From Intestinicryptomonas porci (GTDB lineage: Bacteria > Verrucomicrobiota > Verrucomicrobiia > Opitutales > Intestinicryptomonadaceae), in assembly GCF_033971905.1 (NCBI RefSeq), contig NZ_JALBUT010000002.1, forward strand, positions 180,396 to 244,395: a stretch of DNA of 64,000 bases, read 5' to 3'. Each line of letters begins with the position of its first letter. The stretch's first letter is position 1. A model generated the notes under the pieces. The model saw only the letters and a program-made list of their open reading frames with translations. It did no database searches and was not told the origin of the DNA. The position numbers and the translations under genes are program-made. This document shows, piece after piece, positions 9,604 to 17,575 of the stretch.

Positions 9604-10026
9604 ATGCAAAAGTTCAATGTTTACTGGAAGGGAGAATTTGTCGGCGAATTTGACGCAGGCGAACTGCGCGATGAAGTCGCGCGCGGGACAATCGGGTATT
9701 TGCACGGCGTCAGGCTTAAATCGGGCAAATTCATAAGCGTTGGCGACCTGCTTCAAAAGCTCGATAATTCCGCCGAAGAATTCGATTTTGAAGCGGAATT
9801 TGCAAAAGAAAACGGGACTGCGGGAGAGTTTGAATTTGCCATATTCGGCTATGCGCTTGCGGGGCTTTCATTTTTGTCGATGGCGTCAATGGCGGGTTCT
9901 TTTCTCTACTGCATATTTCTTGCGAAATCTGGCAGGGGTAAACTTGCGGCGCAAATTTTCATCCTTTCGCTCATAATCGGGCTATTGGGGCTCTTTTTTA
10001 ACGGCGTCATCCTCTCTTCAATGTGA
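9604..10026 (+). CDS. GYF_2-like membrane protein
   Basis: A 140-residue protein. The N-terminal 60 residues (FNVYWKGEFVGEFDAGELRDEVARGTIGYLHGVRLKSGKFISVGDLL) resemble the GYF_2 domain seen in many bacterial membrane proteins. An acidic linker follows, then two membrane spans (about 78-102 and 112-138) that resemble DUF4190. Last gene of the ABC-transporter unit, 4 bases after 7650-9599. Function unknown. Confidence 0.7.
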   Translation: MQKFNVYWKGEFVGEFDAGELRDEVARGTIGYLHGVRLKSGKFISVGDLLQKLDNSAEEFDFEAEFAKENGTAGEFEFAIFGYALAGLSFLSMASMAGSFLYCIFLAKSGRGKLAAQIFILSLIIGLLGLFFNGVILSSM

Positions 10027-10055
10027 TTTAAATTTTTCCGTGATATTTCCACAAA

Positions 10056-10087
10056 AAACGGCGCAAAGTTTTTTCTTTGCGCCGTTT
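10056..10087. terminator. Strong hairpin terminator
   Basis: A 13-bp perfect stem AAACGGCGCAAAG / CTTTGCGCCGTTT with a T-rich loop, 29 bases after the 9604-10026 stop codon. The T run is best on the minus strand, so it may also stop read-through from the right. Confidence 0.7.
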
Positions 10088-10218
10088 GGGTTAGCGTTGT
10101 ATATAAGTCCCATTAAAGTTATTCGCGGATCTATCTAAAAAATTTGGGTAGAAGTTTGAAGCTCAGATTCTTTTTCAGGTTGTTCGATATTGGTAATACT
10201 CGCTAAAAACAAATATAT

Positions 10219-10254
10219 AAAAAACGCACGGTGTAAATTAATCGTGCGTTTTTG
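10219..10254. terminator. Bidirectional terminator
   Basis: ACGCACG pairs with CGTGCGT around a 12-base loop, with an A run on the left and a T run on the right. It follows the end of the minus-strand PEP-CTERM gene at 10277 and can act on either strand. Confidence 0.7.
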
Positions 10255-10276
10255 CAATATAACTTTTACCTATCCG

Positions 10277-11413
10277 CTACTTTCTTCTGCGGTACGCTGC
10301 AAAAGCAAGAGCAAGCGCGCCGAATATCGCTGCGTAAGTAGAGGGTTCGGGAACCGAAATATACAACCCGTCCGATCTAACTTCAAAAGACCAAAAGTCG
10401 TCATTAAATTCAAGACCATTTTGTTTTAAAATCAGATTTTCGCCTTTTACTAATTTATCGAAACCTGTTATGGTAGTTCCGTCATCCCAAGACATTACAT
10501 TTATTTCCTTATCATTTAATACAAATTCATCTGTTAAATTTATGATAAGTTTACCGTCGGACAGATTGAAGAACGATTCATCCGATAAAGTAATTGCGGG
10601 AGATTTTAGATTTTTTATATTCAGAACAATAGAGTTTTTTTCCAAGAAAATTTTACTGTTAAAAAACGAGGAAGATTCAAACAAGGCATCTGAAACTATT
10701 ATATTTTCAAAATCATAAAATTCCGAATTGGACAACTTTTGTTCCGATAAATTTAAAACAGCATGATATTCTTGATATCTATGAAAAATTAAATCAGATA
10801 AATCCTTATTTTTATAACTGGCAGTGGAATAAAGTTGTTCGACTGAAAAATTAGATCCATATAAAACAGTTCCATTTATTATGGCGTTATTAAATTTTGC
10901 GTTTGCAAGATCGGTATGTATAAAATTTACATTTTTTAAATTGAATCCATCAAAATCTGCATTATTAAAACGTTGCGACATAAATGTGGTTGCGGTATTC
11001 GCCGTTTCTCCGCACAAATCATTATTTTTATAGCTGGCAGTGGAATAAAGCTGTTCCAATGTTAAAGATGATTTCTCATTGCCATATGGAAATTCCCCCG
11101 TAGAAACATCAAACGCATTAAATTGAGCTCCTTTTATTATAGCATTAGTAAAATTTGCGTTTCCCAACACCGATTTAGATTGTAAATTATTGGAAGAAAA
11201 TATGGCATTTGTTAGATTTGCTCCATAAAAAGACACATCGGTCAAATTCACATCGTAAAAACGTGCATCGGTTAAGTCTTGATTGGAAAAATCTCTTCCG
11301 GTCAAGTCTTGATTGGAAAATTCTCTTCCGGTCAAGTCTTGATTGGAAAAATTTATTTCTGCAAAAACAGATCCAACGATAAAAACGGTCAATATTGTTA
11401 AATATTTTTTCAT
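10277..11413 (-). CDS. Pentapeptide-repeat PEP-CTERM surface protein
   Basis: Exported 378-residue protein with a signal peptide (MKKYLTILTVFIVGSVFA). Three exact 10-residue repeats FSNQDLTGRE/D follow and run into ordinary pentapeptide repeats (A/F-N-L-T/S-x, about 20-90 and 150-190), which fold as a right-handed quadrilateral helix. Two copies of QLYSTASYKNxDL (about 125 and 195) mark a second repeat. The C-terminus is a PEP-CTERM signal (VPEPSTYAAIFGALALAFAAYRRRK), read by exosortase-type systems. The promoter at 11441-11470 carries a palindrome in its spacer. The gene is more AT-rich than its neighbours. Confidence 0.88.
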   Translation of the reverse strand: MKKYLTILTVFIVGSVFAEINFSNQDLTGREFSNQDLTGRDFSNQDLTDARFYDVNLTDVSFYGANLTNAIFSSNNLQSKSVLGNANFTNAIIKGAQFNAFDVSTGEFPYGNEKSSLTLEQLYSTASYKNNDLCGETANTATTFMSQRFNNADFDGFNLKNVNFIHTDLANAKFNNAIINGTVLYGSNFSVEQLYSTASYKNKDLSDLIFHRYQEYHAVLNLSEQKLSNSEFYDFENIIVSDALFESSSFFNSKIFLEKNSIVLNIKNLKSPAITLSDESFFNLSDGKLIINLTDEFVLNDKEINVMSWDDGTTITGFDKLVKGENLILKQNGLEFNDDFWSFEVRSDGLYISVPEPSTYAAIFGALALAFAAYRRRK

Positions 11414-11440
11414 TTTGTTTTTATATTTAAAAAAACGGTA

Positions 11441-11470
11441 TTTATACAGTATTTGGAATACTCACGTCAA
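11441..11470 (-). promoter_or_regulatory. Promoter of the pentapeptide PEP-CTERM gene
   Basis: On the minus strand, TTGACG (11470-11465) and TATAAA (11446-11441) are separated by 18 bases. The predicted transcript starts about 20 bases before the ATG at 11413. The palindrome GTATT-TGG-AATAC fills the spacer between the two boxes. Confidence 0.6.
11449..11461. promoter_or_regulatory. Palindrome GTATT-TGG-AATAC (near copy)
   Basis: Perfect 5-bp arms around a 3-base centre, lying between the -35 and -10 boxes of the gene at 10277-11413. Its reverse complement recurs at 11627-11639. It is either an operator or one arm of an invertible promoter segment. Confidence 0.55.
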
Positions 11471-11626
11471 ATAAAATGTTCAATTTTATTTTGGAACTAT
11501 TTGATGCTTTTGAAGATTTTATCTTTTAAGGATAAATGAAAAAATGCGCGAATTTTAAAATCCTAAAAACATTACAATTTACAACATACTTATAATCAAC
11601 CTCTTATCCACATAAAAACACATACA

Positions 11627-11639
11627 GTATTCCAAATAC
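11627..11639. promoter_or_regulatory. Palindrome GTATT-CCA-AATAC (far copy, inverted)
   Basis: Inverted copy of the 11449-11461 element; 14 bases (AGTATTCCAAATAC, 11626-11639) are shared exactly. It ends one base before the ATG of the recombinase remnant. Confidence 0.55.
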
Positions 11640-11640
11640 C

Positions 11641-12065
11641 ATGACACACGAAAACGACATCGCAAAAGCAATTTTAAACGGTACAAACTTAACTCTTGTT
11701 GACGCTGTAAGGCTCATAAGAAGCGTTCTTGATTTTATGCCGAAAGGCTCAAATTTAACCGAAGCTCAATTTTGTACGAAAATCATCGAAACTGGAAAAG
11801 CTAATTTCAGAATAAACGAAATGTCTTTTGCTAACGGCTTTAATCTTTACTACGAAACAAAGAAAAAAACTTTGCGTCCCGATTCAAAGGCGTGTGGGTT
11901 CAGGACGTTCTTCGACATACCTACGCAAGCTACTTTGCGAAAAGATACTCCGACCTTCCGCGACTCCAGCTCAATATGGGGCACCGCGACCTATCTCTTC
12001 TCCGCTCCCGATACGTCAATATGTCGCAAATCTCTAAATCCGACGCGGCGGATTTCTTTAACTAA
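11641..12065 (+). pseudogene. Decayed tyrosine recombinase (phage-type integrase)
   Basis: Remnant with a large internal deletion. The first frame gives an N-terminal piece resembling the SAM-like core-binding part (MTHENDIAKAILNGTNLTLVDAVRLI...KKTLRPDSK, to about 11890). The sequence then continues in another frame from about 11892 with a recognisable C-terminus of the catalytic domain: DVLRHTYASYFAKRY, then LQLNMGHRDLSLLRSRYVNM, ending at the TAA at 12063-12065. LRH carries the second arginine, GHRDL matches the GHxxl box, and the RYVNM tyrosine fits the nucleophile. The middle of the catalytic domain is missing. It lies one base from the palindrome at 11627-11639. Confidence 0.7.
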
Positions 12066-12115
12066 ACTAACGGGCGTAGTTTTTATAAATATGAATTGCT
12101 GAAAGGTTGGCGGAA

Positions 12116-12149
12116 ACAAAAAAACGCCGTTTGCATTTTGCAAGCGGCG
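12116..12149 (-). terminator. Terminator of tgt
   Basis: CGCCGtTTGCa / GCAAgCGGCG stem (12125-12149), with a T run after it on the minus strand (the A run at 12116-12124 on the plus strand). Confidence 0.7.
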
Positions 12150-12200
12150 GTTGAAAATGTGCCATAATCAAAAGTTGCGGGGCGTGCTTGCGGCGGCTAT

Positions 12201-13310
12201 TTATTGTTTTTCGCCTGAGTTATAGCGGCTTATCCAGAAGTTTGACCATTCGGCAAAATCGCCGATTTCAAGGTGTTCGCGCGCCTGTCGCATCAAGTCC
12301 AAAAAGAATGAAATATTATGGATTGAAAGCAGGGTGCAGGCGAGCATTTCATTTGAAACCACGAGGTGTCTTATATAGGCTCTCGTGAAGTTTGACGCAT
12401 AGCTTTGGACAGTTTCGTCTATTGGCGAATGGTCTTCTTTAAAGCGCGAATTTTTCAGGTTTATTACGCCGTTAACGGTAAATGCGTTGGCGTGGCGCGC
12501 GAGCCTTGTCGGCATTACGCAGTCGAACATGTCTGCGCCGAGCGCAATCATTTTTAAGAGTTGGACGGGTGTTCCGACTCCCATAACGTAGCGCGGTTTG
12601 TTTTCGGGCAGGTATTTTGTGGAAGCGTCAACTTGTTTTAACATTTCTTCCTCAGGTTCTCCGACGCTCACTCCGCCGATTGCATATCCCGGGAAATCCA
12701 TTTGCGAAAGCTCTTCGGCGCACATTTTGCGAATGTCGTCGTAAATTCCGCCTTGCACGATGCCGAAAGTGAGGTTGCCGTCGGCAAAGCTGTCATGGAT
12801 TTTCTTACAGCGTTTTGCCCAGCGGATAGTGCGCTCAACCGATTTCAGGCAGTCGCGCTTTTCGCATGGGTAGGGTATGCATTCGTCCAAAACCATGCGG
12901 ATGTCGCTGTTAAGCTCCTTTTGGATTTGCATGCAACTTTCGGGTGAGAGAAAGAGTTTTGCGCCGTCTAAGTGCGATTTAAACGTTATGCCTTCCTCGG
13001 TGATTTTGCGCAGTTTTGAAAGCGAAAACGCCTGAAAGCCGCCACTGTCGGTCAAGATGGGCTTGTTCCATCTCATAAAGCCGTGCAGTCCCCCGAATTT
13101 TTCGATTAGCTTTGATGTCGGGCGAATGTTCAGATGGTAGGTGTTTGAAAGGATTATTTGCGCTCCCGTTTCCTCTATCTGCGCGGGCGTAAGGGATTTA
13201 ACCGTTGCCTGCGTGCCGACGGGCATAAATATCGGAGTTTGGATTTTGCCGTGCGGAGTCGTTAAAACGCCCCTTCTTGCGCCTTGCTCTGTATTTAAAA
13301 CTTCAAACAT
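12201..13310 (-). CDS. tgt: Queuine tRNA-ribosyltransferase lacking zinc cysteines
   Basis: Tgt exchanges guanine-34 of GUN-anticodon tRNAs for preQ1. The 369 residues and core motifs are normal: DSGGFQAFSL, VLDECIPYPC, GVSVGEPEEEM, and DMFDCVMPTRLARHANAFT with the nucleophile aspartate region. The usual C-x-C-x2-C zinc site after the SPxD motif is absent: here the stretch reads SPIDETVQSYASN, so the cysteine positions are Val, Ser and Ser, while the histidine of SIHN remains. The ATG at 13310 is preferred over a TTG two codons upstream. It follows purB by a few bases, so the two share an operon. Confidence 0.93.
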   Translation of the reverse strand: MFEVLNTEQGARRGVLTTPHGKIQTPIFMPVGTQATVKSLTPAQIEETGAQIILSNTYHLNIRPTSKLIEKFGGLHGFMRWNKPILTDSGGFQAFSLSKLRKITEEGITFKSHLDGAKLFLSPESCMQIQKELNSDIRMVLDECIPYPCEKRDCLKSVERTIRWAKRCKKIHDSFADGNLTFGIVQGGIYDDIRKMCAEELSQMDFPGYAIGGVSVGEPEEEMLKQVDASTKYLPENKPRYVMGVGTPVQLLKMIALGADMFDCVMPTRLARHANAFTVNGVINLKNSRFKEDHSPIDETVQSYASNFTRAYIRHLVVSNEMLACTLLSIHNISFFLDLMRQAREHLEIGDFAEWSNFWISRYNSGEKQ

Positions 13311-13317
13311 CTGCAAA

Positions 13318-14736
13318 TCAGAGAATGGGGGCGGGGGCGTAGCTTTCGGCTTCGGGATATTTTTTCAGCCAGCATTCCACGCGCTTTGCAAAGTCGAGGG
13401 CTTGCGCTTTTGCCATGCCTGTTTCGCTTTTGCCTTTTTCCAAAATATTTTGGAGCGCGGGAAGATCAAGCGGCATTCGGCTGTCGTTTGCGAGTCGTTC
13501 AAGCAAATCGTTTTTGACGATTTTGCCCGCGCGCAAGTCGCGCAAAGTGGCAACGGCATGCTCTTTTATGACTTCGTGGGCGTCTTCTCTTCCGATGCCG
13601 TTTTTTACCGCCTGCATCATCACGGTTGTCGTGAGCAGAAACGGCATATACTTTTCCTTTTCAGCGTCGATTACCGCTTCGTTTATTTCCATTTGCCTTG
13701 AAATTGTGAGGAATGTCTCAAAAAGCCCGTCGATTGCAAAGAAAGTTCCGGGAAGCATCACACGTCGCACAACAGAGCAGGAGACGTCGCCTTCGTTCCA
13801 CTGGTCGCCCGCAAGGGAGGCCGCCATTTCCATGAAGCCCCTTATGATTACCTGGAAGCCGTTTAAGCGTTCGCAGCTGCGGGAGTTCATTTTGTGCGGC
13901 ATTGCCGAAGAGCCTGTCTGCCCCTTTGCAAAGCCTTCGCCCGCGAGTTCGTGGCCCGCCATTATGCGGAGGGTTTTTGCAAATGAGGAAGGACCGGATG
14001 CCAGTTGGTACACCGCCGCCACCGTTTCAAAATCGAGCGAGCGCGGATAGACTTGCCCTGTCGCCCCGAACGAGTTTGAAATGCCGAGGTGTTCGAGGAC
14101 AAGTTCATTGAGCTTCAATGCCTTTTTCTTGTCCCCGTTAAAGAGGGTGAGCTGGTCGAGCTGGGTGCCGATTGCGCCTTTCAGCCCGCGCACGGGATAG
14201 GTGTCGATAAGCTGTTGAAGCCCGCAAACTGCGCGCAAGAGGTCTTCGCCGAACATTGCGAAGCGTTTGCCGAGCGTCGTAAGCTGTGCGATTACGTTGT
14301 GTGTGCGCGCCGCGTACGGATATTCGGCGTATTTTTCCGCGTAAGCCTTGAATGCGCCAAGAGACGCCACTGCTTTCATCTGCGCGAGTTTTAGCGACTT
14401 GTAAACTTGCAGCTGTTCGACGCATTCGGTCAGGTCGCGGCTTGTCATTCCTTTGTGGATGTGTTCAAAGCCCGCCAAGTCGCAAAATTCCTCGATTCTC
14501 GCCTTCACGTCGTGGCGCGTGATTTTTTCGCGGGCGTTGATTGAGGCGACGTTTATGTTCGACTTTGCTCTTTCGTAAGAATCTATCGCTTCCTGCGGAA
14601 TATCCAAGCCCAGCTCCTTTTGTGCCTTCATAACGGCAATCCAAAGTTCGCGTTCGAGTAAAATTTTTCCTTCCGCGCTCCAAATATCTTTCATTTGCGA
14701 GGAGGCGTATCTTTCTGCCAATACATCTGCTATCAT
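13318..14736 (-). CDS. purB: Adenylosuccinate lyase
   Basis: PurB cleaves SAICAR and adenylosuccinate in purine synthesis. The 472 residues carry the fumarase/aspartase superfamily signature GSSAMPHKMNSRSCERL (about 290-306), plus the TSRDLTECVEQLQ and YPYAARTHNVIAQLTTLGKR catalytic blocks. It is the first gene of the purB-tgt pair. Length and motifs suggest an intact enzyme. Confidence 0.95.
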   Translation of the reverse strand: MIADVLAERYASSQMKDIWSAEGKILLERELWIAVMKAQKELGLDIPQEAIDSYERAKSNINVASINAREKITRHDVKARIEEFCDLAGFEHIHKGMTSRDLTECVEQLQVYKSLKLAQMKAVASLGAFKAYAEKYAEYPYAARTHNVIAQLTTLGKRFAMFGEDLLRAVCGLQQLIDTYPVRGLKGAIGTQLDQLTLFNGDKKKALKLNELVLEHLGISNSFGATGQVYPRSLDFETVAAVYQLASGPSSFAKTLRIMAGHELAGEGFAKGQTGSSAMPHKMNSRSCERLNGFQVIIRGFMEMAASLAGDQWNEGDVSCSVVRRVMLPGTFFAIDGLFETFLTISRQMEINEAVIDAEKEKYMPFLLTTTVMMQAVKNGIGREDAHEVIKEHAVATLRDLRAGKIVKNDLLERLANDSRMPLDLPALQNILEKGKSETGMAKAQALDFAKRVECWLKKYPEAESYAPAPIL

Positions 14737-14869
14737 GATGTTTTTTATATTGGCGAAATTTTGTTCCTTTTAAAGATTAAAATTAGCCGACGCGTGGAAA
14801 AATGAATTTTTTTTGAAATGCCGAATTTCTTGACAAACATTAAATCATATATCAAACTTTTGTCCATAC

Positions 14870-15535
14870 ATGAAAAAGACTATCCTTTTTACTCCCGAAA
14901 ATCGCGCAAAACGCGCGTTTACATTGGTTGAAATTCTCATAGTCATCGCAATAATTGCGGTGCTTGCGGCTTTGACAACGCGCGTTGCGGATTCCGTGAC
15001 GCAGGCGCAGGGGCGTTCGAGAGCCGCCGCGGACATGGCGGCAATCGCGGTCGGGCTTGACGCTTTCAAGGGAATGTACAACGACTATCCGCGCCTAAGC
15101 GCAAAAGGCGGTGTTGAAAACTGCGCGCGCAGGCTTTACAAATGCCTTGCGGGGCAGTCTTACATGAAAGTGGAGGACAGGCAAGTGAAATTCATTGATG
15201 TTGACAAGGAATCTGACTACAAGCCGCTTTTGGACGTTACTTTGATGCGCATTGGCGACCCCTCAGACCCCGATGCTCCCGTCTCCAATTACGATAACGA
15301 CAGAAACGCCTTTATCGATCCATGGGGCAATCCATATTTGTACTACTACGACACTTCGATTATGGTAGGATCTATCGGTGCGTGGGAGGGGACTTCGTTT
15401 TTCCTCATGAGCATGGGCGAAGACGGGGAATCCGCCGAAGTGCAGTCGATGTTCTCCAACGGAATCATGCCTAATGAAGACGACTACCGCTCGAACGTGA
15501 AAAACGTGGACAATATCGTTTATGGTTGGGATTGA
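14870..15535 (+). CDS. Pseudopilin, GspG-like (first of five)
   Basis: Type II secretion/type IV pilus pseudopilin with a prepilin peptidase motif KRA|FTLVEILIVIAI at residues 15-28; the leader is about 16 residues and Glu at +5 is conserved. The remaining 190 residues form a globular C-terminus with GspG-like ending features (DPWGNPYLYYYDTS, then LMSMGEDGE), where major pseudopilins bind calcium. It opens a cluster of five pseudopilin genes read in one direction. A TTGACA at 14830-14835 is a candidate -35 box. Confidence 0.85.
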   Translation: MKKTILFTPENRAKRAFTLVEILIVIAIIAVLAALTTRVADSVTQAQGRSRAAADMAAIAVGLDAFKGMYNDYPRLSAKGGVENCARRLYKCLAGQSYMKVEDRQVKFIDVDKESDYKPLLDVTLMRIGDPSDPDAPVSNYDNDRNAFIDPWGNPYLYYYDTSIMVGSIGAWEGTSFFLMSMGEDGESAEVQSMFSNGIMPNEDDYRSNVKNVDNIVYGWD

Positions 15536-15596
15536 TTTCCACTTAAAAAAATTTGTTGAAAATATCTTAGAATTAACCCATTATAAAAACCCGATT

Positions 15597-16217
15597 ATGA
15601 AAAAGAAAAACGCATTTACTCTTGTCGAACTTTTAATTGTCATTTCGATTATCGCCGTTATGGCGGGTCTTTTGATGCCTGCAATCGCGGGCGCACGCAA
15701 CAAGGCGAAGCGCAGCACTTCAAAAACTTTCATGGTTCAGCTCGCTGGCGCAATTGACCAGTTTAAGACGGAGTACGGATTTTATCCCGAATTTTTGGTC
15801 GAAAAGGAGCGTGTCAACCTCGCTGACGGCAACAATGCGGAAAATCTCATAAAATCTCTCACCGGCAGGAACATCGACGGCTCCAACTTGTCGGACGCCG
15901 ACAGAAAGAAGTTTAACCGCCGCATGCGCTCTTTCTTTACTTTCGACAGCACTGTCTTGCAGAAGAAGGACAATTCTTGGAAGATTGTCGATCCTTTTGG
16001 AAATCCCAATATTTACATTTGTGTTGACAAGACTGGCGCGGGTCAGATACGCAAGGGCTATCCTTTGGTTTCCGACGGCATTTCCGCCGAGGAATTTAAG
16101 GAAATCGTTCCCGATGTTGCTTCGGGCGTCCGCAAGTCGGTCATTATTTTCACTCTTAAAAAGGACGAAACCAAGGCGGGCGCGGACTACGAGGCTGACG
16201 ATGTGTTCTCTTGGTAA
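15597..16217 (+). CDS. Pseudopilin, GspG-like (second)
   Basis: A second pseudopilin of 206 residues. The ATG at 15597 gives a short basic leader MKKKNA|FTLVELLIVISI; a longer upstream frame would bury the prepilin motif and is not used. The globular part contains VDPFGNPNIYICVDK, the same GNP turn as in the preceding gene, and ends without a long tail. Paralogue of 14870-15535 by layout. Confidence 0.85.
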   Translation: MKKKNAFTLVELLIVISIIAVMAGLLMPAIAGARNKAKRSTSKTFMVQLAGAIDQFKTEYGFYPEFLVEKERVNLADGNNAENLIKSLTGRNIDGSNLSDADRKKFNRRMRSFFTFDSTVLQKKDNSWKIVDPFGNPNIYICVDKTGAGQIRKGYPLVSDGISAEEFKEIVPDVASGVRKSVIIFTLKKDETKAGADYEADDVFSW

Positions 16218-16231
16218 ACTAATATATTTCT

Positions 16232-16942
16232 ATGTTAAAAAGAACAAAAAAAGCATTCACTTTGATAGAGCTTTTGGTTGTCATTTCAATCATCGCTCTC
16301 ATCGGATCGGGCAGCGTGATGCTTGTCAACTGGAATTCGGGCAAGCAGTCTTTGCGCACCGCACAGCAGCAGCTTATGTCGGCGTTTGAGGAAGCGAGGC
16401 TCTTGTCATGCTCCAAAAACGCGCGTTCAAGGGTTTTGATTTACAAGGGCGACGACTTGACGAGAAAATTGCGTCAGGTAGGGTTGGTTTACGAATATTT
16501 TGACGAGGACGGCAACAGTCTTGGCTGGGCTTCCTACTCAAACGCGATTATGCTCCCGAAAGGCGTTTTCTTCGTTCCGACTTCGGGCGAATATAATGCC
16601 TATGCAACTCTTCCTGAAACTTTTAAAGGTCAAAGGCTTATGTACAGCACTTTTCGCAACGGAACAACGGGGGCTCCGAGCATAGTAGGCATATCCAACT
16701 TCGGCAGCAGAAAGCCGCAAAGCATGGGCGAGGGCAACGGAGACTGGTATTGCTATGAATTTTCTCCCGAAGGTTTGTCTGAAAATCCGAGCGCGCAGAT
16801 TGTTGTCGCGACAGGCGCACTGAACGCATCGGGCAAGTATGTGCAGTCGAACCCCTACGACATTTTAGGTTTTAGAGTCGTCAAGAGCGGCAAGTGCGTA
16901 GGATTTTCCGATTATGCTGAAATTGAAGGAACTTTCCAATGA
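16232..16942 (+). CDS. Pseudopilin, GspH-like
   Basis: A minor pseudopilin of 236 residues with the motif KRTKKA|FTLIELLVVISI. The helix is followed by QSLRTAQQQLMSAFEEARLLSCSKNARSRVLI, the pattern of GspH/FimT proteins (helix then a beta-sandwich). The stop overlaps the next gene's ATG by 4 bases (ATGA), so translation is coupled. Confidence 0.82.
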   Translation: MLKRTKKAFTLIELLVVISIIALIGSGSVMLVNWNSGKQSLRTAQQQLMSAFEEARLLSCSKNARSRVLIYKGDDLTRKLRQVGLVYEYFDEDGNSLGWASYSNAIMLPKGVFFVPTSGEYNAYATLPETFKGQRLMYSTFRNGTTGAPSIVGISNFGSRKPQSMGEGNGDWYCYEFSPEGLSENPSAQIVVATGALNASGKYVQSNPYDILGFRVVKSGKCVGFSDYAEIEGTFQ

Positions 16943-17571
16943 TTTTGAAACTTAAAAATTTGAAGAAAAGGGCTTTCACCCTCGTGGAAGTCATGATTGC
17001 AATAGGCGTACTGTCGGTTTCGCTTACCGCGCTGATTGGGTTGTTGTCGGCAATTTCGACAAAGGTTGCCGAAGTTAGGGCTGCGAGCAAGGCGATTTCC
17101 ATTGTCGCAGACTTGGAGGTCATATTGAAGTCGAAGGCATTTGACCAAGTTTACACTTGGGTGCGCAATCCGCGTCAGGATTATGTTATTTATTTCTGGG
17201 ACGAATATGCAAATGACGACGAAGTTGACGATCCGTCGCTTGTCTGCGTTTCTTCGGAAGACAAGGGCAGAAGGGTTGGAGAGCCTCCGAACAGCGAGGA
17301 GTTGAAGCGCACCGAAGGCAATATTTACCGCGTGATTTTGAAATTGAACGAAGACGCGCTTGTGGGTTGCCATACGGAATTGGCTTCTCCCGATGCGGAA
17401 TACAACGGCGGCCCGTTGCCGAGTTCTGCTGATATGTACGGCGAAGCTTTTCTCCCGATAACTGTTGACGTGCTGGTTGATCCCGTAAACGACATCATAA
17501 TTGGAAGCGGAGACGAAGAGCAGAACAACCAGCGGCGCATCCATTCCGACTTAACAATAAAAATGAGGTAG
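16939..17571 (+). CDS. Pseudopilin, GspI-like
   Basis: A minor pseudopilin of 210 residues with the motif LKKRA|FTLVEVMIAIGVLSVSLTALIGLLS, the leading helix style of GspI/PilV. It overlaps the GspH-like gene and is followed 4 bases later by the GspJ-like gene; in known systems I, J and H form the tip complex with K. Confidence 0.8.
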   Translation: MILKLKNLKKRAFTLVEVMIAIGVLSVSLTALIGLLSAISTKVAEVRAASKAISIVADLEVILKSKAFDQVYTWVRNPRQDYVIYFWDEYANDDEVDDPSLVCVSSEDKGRRVGEPPNSEELKRTEGNIYRVILKLNEDALVGCHTELASPDAEYNGGPLPSSADMYGEAFLPITVDVLVDPVNDIIIGSGDEEQNNQRRIHSDLTIKMR

Positions 17572-17575
17572 TTTT

